Shown: positions 1 through 12,343 of the stretch, piece after piece
Position numbering within the stretch: position 1 is the stretch's first letter
How the letters are laid out: each line of letters starts with the position of its first letter
Source of the DNA: Streptomyces aureocirculatus
Lineage (GTDB): Bacteria; Actinomycetota; Actinomycetes; Streptomycetales; Streptomycetaceae
Assembly: GCF_000720475.1 (NCBI RefSeq)
Contig: NZ_JOAP01000064.1
Span: forward strand, 1-52,778
Direction: 5' to 3'
Length of the DNA: 52,778 bases
Notes under the pieces: model-generated
What the model was told of the DNA's origin: nothing
Databases searched by the model: none
The model's input: the letters and a program-made list of their open reading frames with translations, nothing else
Program-made: the position numbers and the translations under genes

Positions 1-262
1 CGCTTCCTTTGTACTCACCCGAGAGACTCTCTCAGGCTTTCCTCCGGGCGCTTCCCTTCGGTGTTTCTTTTGTTCTTGCGTTTCCAACTCTACCAGATCT
101 GTTTTCCGTTCCGTTCCCGGTTCGGATTTCATTTCCAGTGGCCGTTGGAGGGCCTTTGCCTTTCGGCGGTTCCGACTTTATCAGAAGTTTTCGGCCGGTC
201 TGACCGGCTCAACTTTCCGAGTGATCGGGAGTGGCTTCTCAATTGATGCAATTCAAGAAGCA
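1..262 (-). promoter_or_regulatory. rRNA operon leader and proximal promoter region (16S rRNA off the left edge)
   Basis: Read on the minus strand, this AT-richer stretch matches what I remember of the Streptomyces rRNA leader: a run through GAGTACAAAGGAAGCG at the edge, preceded by CTGGTAGAGTTGGAAACG and CTGATAAAGTCGGAA. The two -10-like boxes TAGAGT (87-92) and TAAAGT (175-180) sit in repeated contexts and lack a clear -35 box, as described for some rrn promoters. Transcription would run leftward into a 16S rRNA gene outside the window. The short ORFs that cross this stretch have no codon bias and are not credible genes. The assignment rests on recalled leader sequence. Confidence 0.68.
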
Positions 263-267
263 GGCAG

Positions 268-296
268 ATATTAACTGCCGCCGCTGGAGCTGTCCA
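268..296 (-). promoter_or_regulatory. Predicted vegetative promoter (rrn P2 candidate)
   Basis: The minus strand shows TGGACA (291-296), a 17-base spacer and TAATAT (268-273), a near-consensus sigma-70/HrdB promoter. It points leftward into the rRNA leader and lies 22 bases downstream of a second consensus promoter. The tandem arrangement fits a multi-promoter rrn operon. Confidence 0.6.
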
Positions 297-314
297 GCTC
301 TAGGCAACTGTTCG

Positions 315-343
315 AATCTACCTCCCCAGATCCGTCGTGTCAA
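315..343 (-). promoter_or_regulatory. Predicted strong vegetative promoter (rrn P1 candidate)
   Basis: The minus strand has a perfect TTGACA -35 box (338-343), a 17-base spacer and a TAGATT -10 box (315-320). Such a close match to consensus is rare in this genome and suits an rRNA operon. It lies between the end of the SpoIIM-like gene and the leader. Confidence 0.65.
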
Positions 344-396
344 CGACTTTTCTGGGGCGACGAGGAGACTAGCAGGTCAGAGGCGGCGTGCGCACA

Positions 397-1404
397 TCAC
401 GCGGCGGTGGGGACCGTGGCGCTGCGCTCGGACTCGTCGACGTCGCCGGTCTCACCGGCGCGTGCGGCCCTGCCCCCGAGGACGTAGACGTACGCGAGGA
501 ATGCCAGCTCGGCCGTGACGCCGATGCCGATGCGGGCCCAGGTGGGCAGGCCCGAGGGGGTCACGAAGCCTTCGATGGCCCCGGAGATCAGCAGGACGAG
601 GGCCAGCCCGACCGCCATGCCCAGAGCGGCGCGGCCCTCTTCGGCCATCGCCGTGCGCCGCGTGCGCGGGCCCGGATCTATGACGGTCCAGCCGAGGCGC
701 AGACCCGTACCGGCCGCTACGAAGACCGCGGTCAGCTCCAGGAGGCCGTGCGGAAGGACGAGCCCCAGGAAGGTGTCCAGGCGGCCCGCGGAGGACATCA
801 GGCCGATGCCGACGCCGAGGTTCAGCATGTTCTGGAAGAGGATCCAGATGACCGGGAAGCAGAGGAAGGCGCCCAGGACAAGGCACATCGCCGCCGCCTG
901 AGCGTTGTTCGTCCATACCTGGGCGGCGAACGACGCGGCCGGATTGCTGGAGTAGTACGTCTCGTACTCGCCCCCGGGGCGGGTGAGATCACGCAGTTCG
1001 GAGGGGGCCGCTATGGAGGACTGGACTTCCGGGTGCGTGCCTATCCACCAGCCGAGCACGGCGGCAAGGACCGCGGACAGCAGGGCCGTCGGCACCCACC
1101 AGTGACGGGAGCGGTAGACCGCCGCGGGGAAACCGTGCGTCAGGAAGCGTGTCGCGTCTCTCCAAGAGGCACGGCGCGTTCCCGTCACGGCGCTACGCGC
1201 GCGTGCCACCAGTTGTGTGAGCCGCCCGGTGAGCTGTGGGTCCGGGGCGCTGGACTGGATCAGCGAGAGATGCGTGGCCGTGCGCTGGTAGAGGGCGACC
1301 AGTTCGTCGGCCTCCGTTCCGGTGAGGCGGCGCTGGCGGCGCAGCAGGGCGTCGAGACGGTCCCATTCGGCCCGGTGGGCGGACACGAAGACGTCGAGGT
1401 CCAT
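397..1404 (-). CDS. Stage II sporulation protein M-like (SpoIIM/DUF95) membrane protein
   Basis: This is a 335-residue polytopic membrane protein. The first ~100 residues are hydrophilic and helical (MDLDVFVSAHRAEWDRL...). They are followed by about five or six hydrophobic segments, the first near residues 105-125 (WWVPTALLSAVLAAVLGWWIG), with a central pair around FPVIWILFQNMLNLGVGIG and LPHGLLELTAVFVAAG. The HG-LEL motif in that second helix is characteristic of the SpoIIM/DUF95 family. The family is named for a Bacillus engulfment protein, but actinobacterial members sit beside RDD proteins and their role is unknown. Here too it is divergent from an RDD gene. A GAGGAG element lies 11 bases before the ATG, and a 15-bp tandem repeat fills the leader upstream. 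Confidence 0.85.
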   Translation of the reverse strand: MDLDVFVSAHRAEWDRLDALLRRQRRLTGTEADELVALYQRTATHLSLIQSSAPDPQLTGRLTQLVARARSAVTGTRRASWRDATRFLTHGFPAAVYRSRHWWVPTALLSAVLAAVLGWWIGTHPEVQSSIAAPSELRDLTRPGGEYETYYSSNPAASFAAQVWTNNAQAAAMCLVLGAFLCFPVIWILFQNMLNLGVGIGLMSSAGRLDTFLGLVLPHGLLELTAVFVAAGTGLRLGWTVIDPGPRTRRTAMAEEGRAALGMAVGLALVLLISGAIEGFVTPSGLPTWARIGIGVTAELAFLAYVYVLGGRAARAGETGDVDESERSATVPTAA

Positions 1405-1423
1405 CGGGTTGGCTGCTCCTCGG

Positions 1424-1476
1424 CTTCTCGTACTGCTGCTTCTCGACTTCTCGTACTGCTGCTTCTCGTACTGCTG
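1424..1476. repeat. 15-bp tandem repeat in the leader of the SpoIIM-like gene
   Basis: Three full copies of CTTCTCGTACTGCTG (1424-1438, 1447-1461, 1462-1476) and one 8-base partial copy (1439-1446) lie 20-72 bases upstream of the minus-strand start codon. On the sense strand each reads CAGCAGTACGAGAAG. The start codon and its GAGGAG site are outside the array, so the repeats lie in the promoter or 5' leader. Confidence 0.9.
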
Positions 1477-1571
1477 CCGCGATGACGCGATCCGTGGTCA
1501 CTTTGGGCACGATCCATAGTCAGCTTGGCAGACTGGCGGTTCCAGGGTGGCTATGAGGATGGGCGGCGGGC

Positions 1572-2576
1572 GTGAACGATCTGGTGACAGGCGAGGCGGT
1601 GGCGCTCGAGCTGCGTCCCGCGAAGCTGCCGAGCCGTGCCCTTGCCGTGCTCATCGACATGGTCGTCGCCTGGTCGGCCTACCTGGCCGTGACGCTCGGC
1701 CTCCTTGCCGCGGCGGGATCGCTCGACGACGCGGCCGTCGCGGCGATCGCGGTGTCGACGTTCGTCCTGGTCCTCGTAGGTGTGCCGATCGCGGTGGAGA
1801 CGCTCAGCCAGGGGCGTTCGCTCGGGAAGCTTGCGTGCGGGCTGCGGGTGGTGCGGGACGACGGCGGGCCGATCCGCTTCCGGCACGCACTGGTGCGCGG
1901 GGCCGTCGGGGTCGTCGAGATCCTGCTGACGTTCGGGGTCGTCGCCTGCATCGCGTCGCTGGTGTCGGCGCGCGGGCGACGGCTCGGGGACGTGTTCGCG
2001 GGGACGCTCGTCGTTCGGGAACGGGTGCCGACGAGCCGGACCGAGCACGTGCCCGCGCCGCCGCCGTGGCTGGTGGGGCGGTTCACCGAACTGGACCTGT
2101 CCGCGGTCCCGGACGCGCTGTGGCTGGCCGTACGCCAGTACCTGACACGGATGGGGCAGTTGGATCCCCAGGTCGGCTGGGCGATGGCGGAGCGACTCGC
2201 GAGCGACCTGGTGGCACGGACCGGGGCCCCGGCGCCGGAGGGCGTGCCCCCGGCGGCCTTCCTCGCCGCGGTCGTGCAGGAACGACAGGCCCGCGAGGCA
2301 CGGCGGGCGTTCGGCGCCGCAGGCGCGCCCGGCCTCACGGCCGGTTCCGACTTCTCGGCCACTGCCGGACCCACGGGGGTTCCCGGCTCCACGGGGGTTC
2401 CCGGCCCCACGAGCGCTTTCGGGGTCCCGCCCGGTCCCGACGCCCCCGTGTCGGCGCCCACTCCGCCTCGGACGCCCCCCGCGTCCCCGCAGCCTCCCGC
2501 ACCTGCAACGCCGCAAGCACCTCAAGCACCCGAGTCCCCCGCCCGCCCCGCGACGGGATTCGTGCCGCCCGCCTAG
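1572..2576 (+). CDS. RDD family membrane protein
   Basis: This is a 334-residue protein with an RDD domain in residues ~10-155. The opening LRPAKLPSRALAVLIDMVVAW contains the R-x-x-A-x-x-x-D signature, and PSRALAVLID is followed by two hydrophobic helices. A conserved QGRSLGKLACGLRVVRDDG segment and a further hydrophobic pair follow. The RDD domain of unknown function is found in transporters and in several membrane proteins. Residues ~235-334 form a Pro/Ala/Gly-rich tail with short imperfect repeats (TGVPGSTGVPG), probably disordered and cytoplasmic. The gene is divergent from the SpoIIM-like gene. The GTG start follows an AGGAT element. Its TAG stop is the first codon of a TAGGGCCTGTC 11-mer that recurs in this window, and it converges on the next gene with only 32 bases between. 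Confidence 0.85.
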   Translation: MNDLVTGEAVALELRPAKLPSRALAVLIDMVVAWSAYLAVTLGLLAAAGSLDDAAVAAIAVSTFVLVLVGVPIAVETLSQGRSLGKLACGLRVVRDDGGPIRFRHALVRGAVGVVEILLTFGVVACIASLVSARGRRLGDVFAGTLVVRERVPTSRTEHVPAPPPWLVGRFTELDLSAVPDALWLAVRQYLTRMGQLDPQVGWAMAERLASDLVARTGAPAPEGVPPAAFLAAVVQERQAREARRAFGAAGAPGLTAGSDFSATAGPTGVPGSTGVPGPTSAFGVPPGPDAPVSAPTPPRTPPASPQPPAPATPQAPQAPESPARPATGFVPPA

Positions 2577-2608
2577 GGCCTGTCCGGCCAGTCCCGCCGC
2601 GGCGTGCG

Positions 2609-3223
2609 TCAGGCGAAGACCGACGGTGGTGACTCGAGGTTCTCCAGCTCGATGCCGGGGGCCGCGAGGACGACGTCGCCGGTGAGGTGGACGGCGTGCT
2701 GCTCCCCCGTGTCCAGGGCTGTGACCTGGTATTCGTCCACGGTCAGAGGGCCGTTGTCAGTGGCGTGTGCTTCTCTCTTCAGCAGGGCCCAGGACTGGTC
2801 GAGAGTGCGGGGGGCGAGGACCGGGTCCGTGAAGGCGACCAGGCGTACGCGGGTCGCGGGGGAAGCGGGGGCGAGCCGCAGCAGCCGTGCCGTGGCGACG
2901 AGGAAGGCGGGGGACATGCCGGTGAACGCGTGGGCGGGGGCGCTGTTCTCGGTGGCGTGTGCGCCGGAGGCGTCGGTGCGGACCCAGGTCACGCCGTCGA
3001 GGGCGGCCGCGCGCACCTGCCAGTCGCCGGCGTGCAGTTCGAGACGGAGGGGGCGGCCGAGCTCGTCGAGGGCCAGATCGATGGAGCCCTGGTGATCGCC
3101 CGAGGGGGTGGTGCGCCTGGCGACATAGCGCCAGCCGGAGGGTCCGGGGGCGCACTGGAAGTGTTCTTCACCAAGGGGGGTGTGATCGTGCGGATCGTGA
3201 AGCGAATATCGGCCGCGGGGCAT
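2609..3223 (-). CDS. Conserved-looking protein of unknown function
   Basis: This 204-residue soluble protein has no signal peptide or membrane segment. I do not recognise its family. The codon bias is strongly Streptomyces-like and a good AAGGA site lies 9 bases before the ATG, so it is very likely a real gene. The sequence alternates short hydrophobic strands with charged turns (SGWRYVARR, RLELHAGDWQVRAAALDG, HAVHLTGDVVLAAPG), which suggests a beta-rich fold. Aromatic and polar residues near the N-terminus (HFQCAPGPSGWRY) hint at ligand binding but prove nothing. It lies in the same orientation downstream of ahcY, separated by 261 bases that contain a hairpin, so it may be transcribed separately. 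Confidence 0.7.
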   Translation of the reverse strand: MPRGRYSLHDPHDHTPLGEEHFQCAPGPSGWRYVARRTTPSGDHQGSIDLALDELGRPLRLELHAGDWQVRAAALDGVTWVRTDASGAHATENSAPAHAFTGMSPAFLVATARLLRLAPASPATRVRLVAFTDPVLAPRTLDQSWALLKREAHATDNGPLTVDEYQVTALDTGEQHAVHLTGDVVLAAPGIELENLESPPSVFA

Positions 3224-3367
3224 GGTGCGTGGTCCTTGTCGGGGGACGTGGCGTAGGGCTCACCGGAGCCGGGGCCGCTACGGAGGCAGGCCCCCGCCGA
3301 GGTGGGCGAGGGCCTGCTGGAGCGTGCTGCCGGGCGGTCGGCAGCTCCCTGACCGGGAGCCGGCGAC

Positions 3368-3393
3368 GGTGACGGACGGACGGGTCCGTCACC
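3368..3393 (-). terminator. Predicted terminator hairpin downstream of ahcY
   Basis: A perfect 10-bp stem (GGTGACGGAC, 3368-3377, with GTCCGTCACC, 3384-3393) encloses a 6-base loop about 90 bases beyond the ahcY stop. There is no U-tract, which is normal for Streptomyces terminators. Degenerate repeats lie between it and ahcY. Confidence 0.55.
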
Positions 3394-3396
3394 GCT

Positions 3397-3472
3397 GCCG
3401 GAGTGACGAGTTCACCGCCGCCGGAGCGACGGTCACCGTTGCCGGAGCGACGGATTCGTCACCGTTGCCGGT
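3397..3472. repeat. Degenerate 21-26-bp tandem repeat between ahcY and the unknown gene
   Basis: Units beginning GCCGGAG(C/T)GACG start at 3397, 3420 and 3441, with a further GCCGG at 3467. Each unit ends in TCACCG(C/T)(C/T). Unit length varies (23, 21, 26), so it is an old or degenerate array. The remaining 3224-3396 stretch carries only the hairpin. Confidence 0.75.
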
Positions 3473-3484
3473 GCCGCTGTCGGA

Positions 3485-4939
<1,455 letters not shown>

Positions 4940-5306
4940 TAAGAGCTGCTCCTCGTGGTAGATCGAGGGTGGGCATGGCTGACCTGCGGCGTCGGGGCAC
5001 AGAGCAGCACCGGCGCACGCAGTGCAGTCCGTCGGAGGCCCTCTCTCCCTCGGCCGGTTCAGGAACGAACCGCCCGACCGCCATCAGCAGCGACGTCTGG
5101 CACTGTCACGAATCTACACCGATTGGCCCAGTGAGCCCCAGCCCACCCCGGCGGGGAGTGGGGCGGATCGAGGTCGGCGCAAAGGTCAGGAGACCGTCCT
5201 GGACCGGAATCTTTGCGCTTTGGAAGCTGTCCGCGTCTGTTGCAGGATGCCTGGAGGTCGTGAACATACGCGCGATCGTGTTCGGCCAAGGTGTGAGGAG
5301 ATCCAC
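4940..5306. other. Divergent intergenic region between ahcY and the PTS gene
   Basis: This 367-base stretch separates two divergent genes and presumably carries both promoters. On the ahcY side a TAGATT box lies at 5111-5116 with no good -35. I looked for a S-adenosylhomocysteine or S-adenosylmethionine riboswitch in the ~170-base ahcY leader and could not support one by eye. On the PTS side a GAGGAG ribosome site lies at 5295-5300. No ORF here is credible. Confidence 0.5.
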
Positions 5307-7583
5307 GTGACCAGTCCGGCCACCCCTTCGAACGGCGGGGGCTCCAGTGGGCGGAAGCGGCTGAAGCTGCTGGCGGTGACCGCCTGCCCGACCGGCATCG
5401 CCCACACGTACATGGCGGCGGAGAAGCTCCAGCAGGCCGCCGATGACCGTGGCGTCGAGATGAAGGTGGAGACACAGGGCTCCATCGGGGCCGAGAATGT
5501 CCTGACTGACAACGATGTCAGAAGCGCCGACGGCGTCATCGTCGCCGCTGACAAGGACGTCGACCTGGCCAGGTTCGCGGGCAAGCGGGTGCTGTCCGTC
5601 GGGGTCTCCGAGGGCATCAGCCATCCGGAGCGGCTGATCGAGCGGGTGCAGAGCGCGCCGGTGCACGGCGGCGGTGCCGGGGGAGGGACCAGGGGCGGCG
5701 GGACGCAGTCGGCGGCCGGTGGCGGGAGTGCGGGCGCCGGTGCGGGCGCGGGCACCGGTGCGGGTAGCGGTCGGGAGCGGAGTGTCGCGTACAAGGCGCT
5801 GATGAACGGCGTCTCGTACATGATTCCGTTCGTCGTGGTCGGTGGTCTGCTGATCGCGATCTCGCTGTCGCTCGGCGGGCACACCGATCCCAAGGGCGGG
5901 CTCGTCATCCCTGACGACTCGTTCTGGATGCATGTGAACGAGATCGGTGTCATCGGGTTCACGCTGATGGTGCCGATCCTGTCGGGGTACATCGCGTACG
6001 CGATCGGGGACCGGCCCGCGCTGGTCCCGGGCATGATCGGCGGGTGGATCGCCAACACCGGTGAGCTGTACGACTCGAAGGCGGGGGCGGGCTTCATCGG
6101 GGCGATCGTGACCGGGTTCCTCGCCGGTTATCTGGTGCTGTGGATCAAGAAGGTCGAGGTCCCGAAGTTCGTCCGGCCGATCATGCCGATCATCGTGATC
6201 CCGATCCTGGCGACGAGCGCGCTCGGCCTCTTCTTCATCTACGTCATCGGCAGGCCGATCTCGTGGGTCTTCGAGCATCTGACGGACTGGCTCGGCGGGA
6301 TGACCGGCACCAGCGCGATTCTGCTCGGGGCGATTCTGGGGCTGATGATCGCGTTCGACATGGGCGGGCCGGTCAACAAGACGGCGTTCCTGTTCGGCGC
6401 GGGGCTGATCGCGACCGGCAACCAGACCGTCATGGGCATGTGCGCGGCCGCGATTCCCGTGATGCCGCTCGGCCAGGGCCTTGCCACGCTGATCCGCAAG
6501 CGGCACTACAGCGAGCAGGAGCGGGAGACGGGTCTCGCGGCCTTGTTCATGGGCTTGTTCGGGATTTCGGAGGGTGCGATTCCGTTCGCGGCGGCGCGGC
6601 CCGCGCAGGTCATTCCGGCGAACATGCTCGGCGGGGCGGTGGCAGGCGCGGTCGCCGGTCTGGCGAGCGTGAAGGATGCGGTGCCGCACGGGGGGCCGAT
6701 CGTCGCGGTGCTCGGGGCGGTTGGTGGGGTGCCGATGTTCTTCGTGGCGGTGGCTGTCGGGAGTGTGGTCACCGCGCTCATGACGGTCACGCTGGTGGAC
6801 ATCAGCGAGCGGCGGCGGCGTGGTGCGCCGCTGGTCGGCGGGCCCGGCGGCCCGGGTGGGGCCGAGCTGGGTGGGGGCGAGCCGGTGCCCACCGGGGCCG
6901 GGGCGGCCGTCGCGGGCGGTGGCGTGGCCTCGGGGGCGGGCTCGCCCGCGAGGTCCCCTGCCGCGCCCGCCCGTTCGGCTCCCGCCCGTTCGGCTCCCGC
7001 CCCTTCGGCGCCGGAGCCGCAGAAGTCCCCCGCCGCCCCCGCTTTCTCGGCCCCCGCGCCCGCGGAGCCCGCCCCTTCGGCCCCCGTGTCCGCGGAGCCC
7101 TCGGCTGACGCGGCGGCTTCCGGTGACGAGGTCCTGTCCGGGTATCTGACCGAGCGGACCGTCGAGGTGCGGCTCGCGGCCGACGAGAAGGAGGCCGCGA
7201 TCCGGGACATGGCGGGGCTGCTCGCGCGGACCGGCAAGGTCGCCGACGTCGAGGAGTTGGTGCGGACCGCGCTACGGCGCGAGGCACAGGGCACCACCGG
7301 CCTCGGCGAGGAGATCGCGATCCCGCACGCCAAGACGGACGCGGTGACCGCCCCTGTGGTGGGGTTCGCACGGTCCGCCGAGGGCGTCGAATGGGGGTCG
7401 CTCGACGGTACGAAGGCCAAGCTGATCTTCATGATCTCCGTGCCGGAGGCTGCCGCGGGGGATGAGCATCTGCGGATCCTCGCGATGCTTTCGCGGAAGT
7501 TGGTGGACCCCGGGTTCCGGGGGCGGCTTGGGGCTGCGCCGGATGCGGGGGCTGTGCTGGAGGTCTTGCGCGAGGTTCGGTGA
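5307..7583 (+). CDS. Fructose-family PTS permease, fused EIIB-EIIC-EIIA
   Basis: This 758-residue fusion imports and phosphorylates a hexose, probably fructose. Residues ~18-115 form EIIB-fru, with the phosphorylated Cys27 in TACPTGIAHT. After a Gly-rich linker, residues ~165-515 form the membrane EIIC domain (AYKALMNGVSYMIPFVVVGG, FDMGGPVNKTAFLFGAGLI). An Ala/Pro-rich linker with 15-bp repeats (residues ~520-610) leads to EIIA, with the phospho-histidine His674 in EIAIPHAKTDAV. The GTG start is chosen because GAGGAG lies 6 bases upstream. The longer in-frame reading upstream has no domain. Streptomyces FruA, as I recall it, is A-B-C and sits with fruK and fruR. Here the order is B-C-A and no phosphofructokinase or regulator is adjacent. 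The exact substrate is uncertain. Confidence 0.92.
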   Translation: MTSPATPSNGGGSSGRKRLKLLAVTACPTGIAHTYMAAEKLQQAADDRGVEMKVETQGSIGAENVLTDNDVRSADGVIVAADKDVDLARFAGKRVLSVGVSEGISHPERLIERVQSAPVHGGGAGGGTRGGGTQSAAGGGSAGAGAGAGTGAGSGRERSVAYKALMNGVSYMIPFVVVGGLLIAISLSLGGHTDPKGGLVIPDDSFWMHVNEIGVIGFTLMVPILSGYIAYAIGDRPALVPGMIGGWIANTGELYDSKAGAGFIGAIVTGFLAGYLVLWIKKVEVPKFVRPIMPIIVIPILATSALGLFFIYVIGRPISWVFEHLTDWLGGMTGTSAILLGAILGLMIAFDMGGPVNKTAFLFGAGLIATGNQTVMGMCAAAIPVMPLGQGLATLIRKRHYSEQERETGLAALFMGLFGISEGAIPFAAARPAQVIPANMLGGAVAGAVAGLASVKDAVPHGGPIVAVLGAVGGVPMFFVAVAVGSVVTALMTVTLVDISERRRRGAPLVGGPGGPGGAELGGGEPVPTGAGAAVAGGGVASGAGSPARSPAAPARSAPARSAPAPSAPEPQKSPAAPAFSAPAPAEPAPSAPVSAEPSADAAASGDEVLSGYLTERTVEVRLAADEKEAAIRDMAGLLARTGKVADVEELVRTALRREAQGTTGLGEEIAIPHAKTDAVTAPVVGFARSAEGVEWGSLDGTKAKLIFMISVPEAAAGDEHLRILAMLSRKLVDPGFRGRLGAAPDAGAVLEVLREVR

Positions 7584-7606
7584 GGTCTGCGGGCTTACCG
7601 TCCATG

Positions 7607-7643
7607 CGAAGGGCCCCGCACCTGTCTGGTGCGGGGCCCTTCG
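7607..7643 (+). terminator. Strong terminator hairpin after the PTS gene
   Basis: A perfect 16-bp inverted repeat begins CGAAGGGCCCCGCACC at 7607-7622 and closes at 7628-7643 around a TGTCT loop. It lies 24 bases after the PTS stop codon. The cation-transporter gene ends toward it from the right (7776), so it may act in both directions. Confidence 0.85.
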
Positions 7644-7775
7644 TCACGTGCACATCACAGTTGCCCGGCGCCGGGGCCCTGCCCACCCTCCCCCAAGCTC
7701 TCGGCTCCGCTCAGCAGGGAGGTACCCCCCTCGCCCTTGGCGGACCAGTTGCCCACAGCGGGGAGCCGGGCGGTT

Positions 7776-8750
7776 CTAGTGGTTGTCGCTCGGTGGGACG
7801 CCGGGGGTTTTTGACGGGTTGGTGCCTGCCGCTGCTGCTGCCTCGTTGTAAATGTCCGGCTCGAGGTAGATGACGCGGGCGATGGGGACCGCCTCGCGGA
7901 TGCGGACCTCCGCGGCGTTGATGGCGTCGGAGATCTCCCGGGCCGTGTCGTCGTGCTGGACGGCGATCTTGGCGGCGACGAGGAGTTCCTCGGGGCCGAG
8001 GTGGAGCGTACGCATGTGGATCACGCCGGTGACGGCGTCGCCGTCGACGAGTGCCTGCTCGATCTTGGCGACCTCTTCGGTGCCCGCGGACTCGCCGAGG
8101 AGCAGCGACTTGGTCTCGGCGGCGAGGATGACCGCGATGAGGATGAGCAGGATACCGATGCACAGCGTGCCGATGCCGTCCCAGACGCCGTCGCCGGTGG
8201 CCAGCGCGAGGCTGACGCCGCCGAGCGCGAGGACCAGACCGACGAGCGCGCCGAGGTCCTCCAGGAGCACGACCGGCAGCTCGGGCGCCTTGGCCCGGCG
8301 GACGAACTGCGTCCAGGAGAGCTTGCCGCGCACGGCGTTGGACTCCTTGATGGCCGTACGGAAGGAGAACGACTCCGCGATGATCGCGAAGATCAGGACG
8401 CCGACCGGCCAGTACCAGTGCTCGATCTCGTGCGGGTGCTTGATCTTCTCGTAGCCCTCGTAGATGGCGAACATGCCGCCGACAGAGAACAGCACGATGG
8501 AGACCAGGAACGCGTAGATGTAGCGCTCGCGGCCGTAGCCGAAGGGGTGTTGCGGGGTCGCCTCGCGCTGTGCCTTCTTGCCGCCGACGAGCAGCAGCCC
8601 CTGGTTGCCGGAGTCGGCGAGCGAGTGCACGCTCTCGGCGAGCATCGACGACGAGCCACTGAAGAGGAACGCCACGAACTTCGCCACCGCGATCGCGAGG
8701 TTGGCGGCGAGTGCCGCCACGATCGCCTTTGTTCCGCCTGACGCACTCAT
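7776..8750 (-). CDS. Cation diffusion facilitator family transporter (SLC30A9-like)
   Basis: This 324-residue inner-membrane protein likely exports a divalent cation such as Zn2+ by proton exchange. It opens with a hydrophobic helix (KAIVAALAANLAIAVAKFVAFLFSG), followed by SSMLAESVHSLADSGNQ. The H-S-x-A-D-x-x-N-Q motif is the helix II signature of the ZnT9/SLC30A9-like CDF branch. FGYGRERYIYAFLVSIVLFSVGG follows, then a later LEDLGALVGLVLALGG helix. A soluble C-terminal domain from about residue 225 (TEEVAKIEQALVDGDAVTGVIHMRTLHLGPEELLVAAKIAV) is the usual CDF cytoplasmic domain. The metal cannot be assigned from sequence. It is the last gene of the leftward manB-manA block but is separated from manA by 183 bases holding five 17-bp iterons, so it probably has its own promoter. 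Confidence 0.92.
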   Translation of the reverse strand: MSASGGTKAIVAALAANLAIAVAKFVAFLFSGSSSMLAESVHSLADSGNQGLLLVGGKKAQREATPQHPFGYGRERYIYAFLVSIVLFSVGGMFAIYEGYEKIKHPHEIEHWYWPVGVLIFAIIAESFSFRTAIKESNAVRGKLSWTQFVRRAKAPELPVVLLEDLGALVGLVLALGGVSLALATGDGVWDGIGTLCIGILLILIAVILAAETKSLLLGESAGTEEVAKIEQALVDGDAVTGVIHMRTLHLGPEELLVAAKIAVQHDDTAREISDAINAAEVRIREAVPIARVIYLEPDIYNEAAAAAGTNPSKTPGVPPSDNH

Positions 8751-8786
8751 GTGTGCCCGAATTCCCTTCGCCTGCGTTTATTACTA

Positions 8787-11940
<3,154 letters not shown>

Positions 11941-12050
11941 GGGCTCAGTCTCCGATCGCGGTACGCGGCATGAGGGCGATGTGGTGGTCGTACGCGGTCG
12001 TCCTGAGGGTGTGGTCCCCGGCCACTGTCCGGGGTGCCCCTTTCAGCTCG

Positions 12051-12227
12051 TCACCCGGGGCGGCGGGCCTCGTCGACCAGGAGGACGGGGATGTCGTCGC
12101 GGACCGGGTAGGCCAGGCCGCACTCGGTGCCCTCGGCCGTGCAGATCAGCTCGGTGTCCGTCTCCTTGAGGGGGGCGTGGCAGGCCGGGCAGGCGAGGAT
12201 CTCCAGGAGGCCGGCTTCGAGCGGCAT
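12051..12227 (-). CDS. Trm112 family zinc-finger-like protein
   Basis: This 58-residue protein begins [20 protein letters not shown] and ends with [20 protein letters not shown]. It has Cys13 and Cys16 in the CPAC knuckle and two further cysteines (ELIC, TECG), giving the four-Cys pattern of Trm112-type zinc-binding proteins. Trm112 activates methyltransferases in eukaryotes and archaea. The role of the bacterial single-domain version is unknown. It lies between manB (116 bases upstream) and the SIS gene (110 bases downstream) in the same orientation, an arrangement I recall as conserved in Streptomyces. Confidence 0.88.
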   Translation of the reverse strand: MPLEAGLLEILACPACHAPLKETDTELICTAEGTECGLAYPVRDDIPVLLVDEARRPG

Positions 12228-12343
12228 GTGCGGGTCCCTTCGGGGTGGTCGCGGGTGGGGGGTGTGGCCTGGTCAGGGTACCGCTGGGGGGCGGGGGCGG
12301 GCTTGGGGGAGGCTGGGCCGCGCGAGCGGAGCAGACAGTTGGT

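Noticed and set aside
9..246. Two small ORFs at the left edge
   Set aside because: The stretch matches an rRNA operon leader on the opposite strand, and the ORFs have no Streptomyces codon bias or ribosome site.
4940..5120. A S-adenosylhomocysteine or S-adenosylmethionine riboswitch before ahcY
   Set aside because: I could not fit the known helices by eye, and such motifs are mostly reported in other lineages for this gene. A covariance-model search would settle it.
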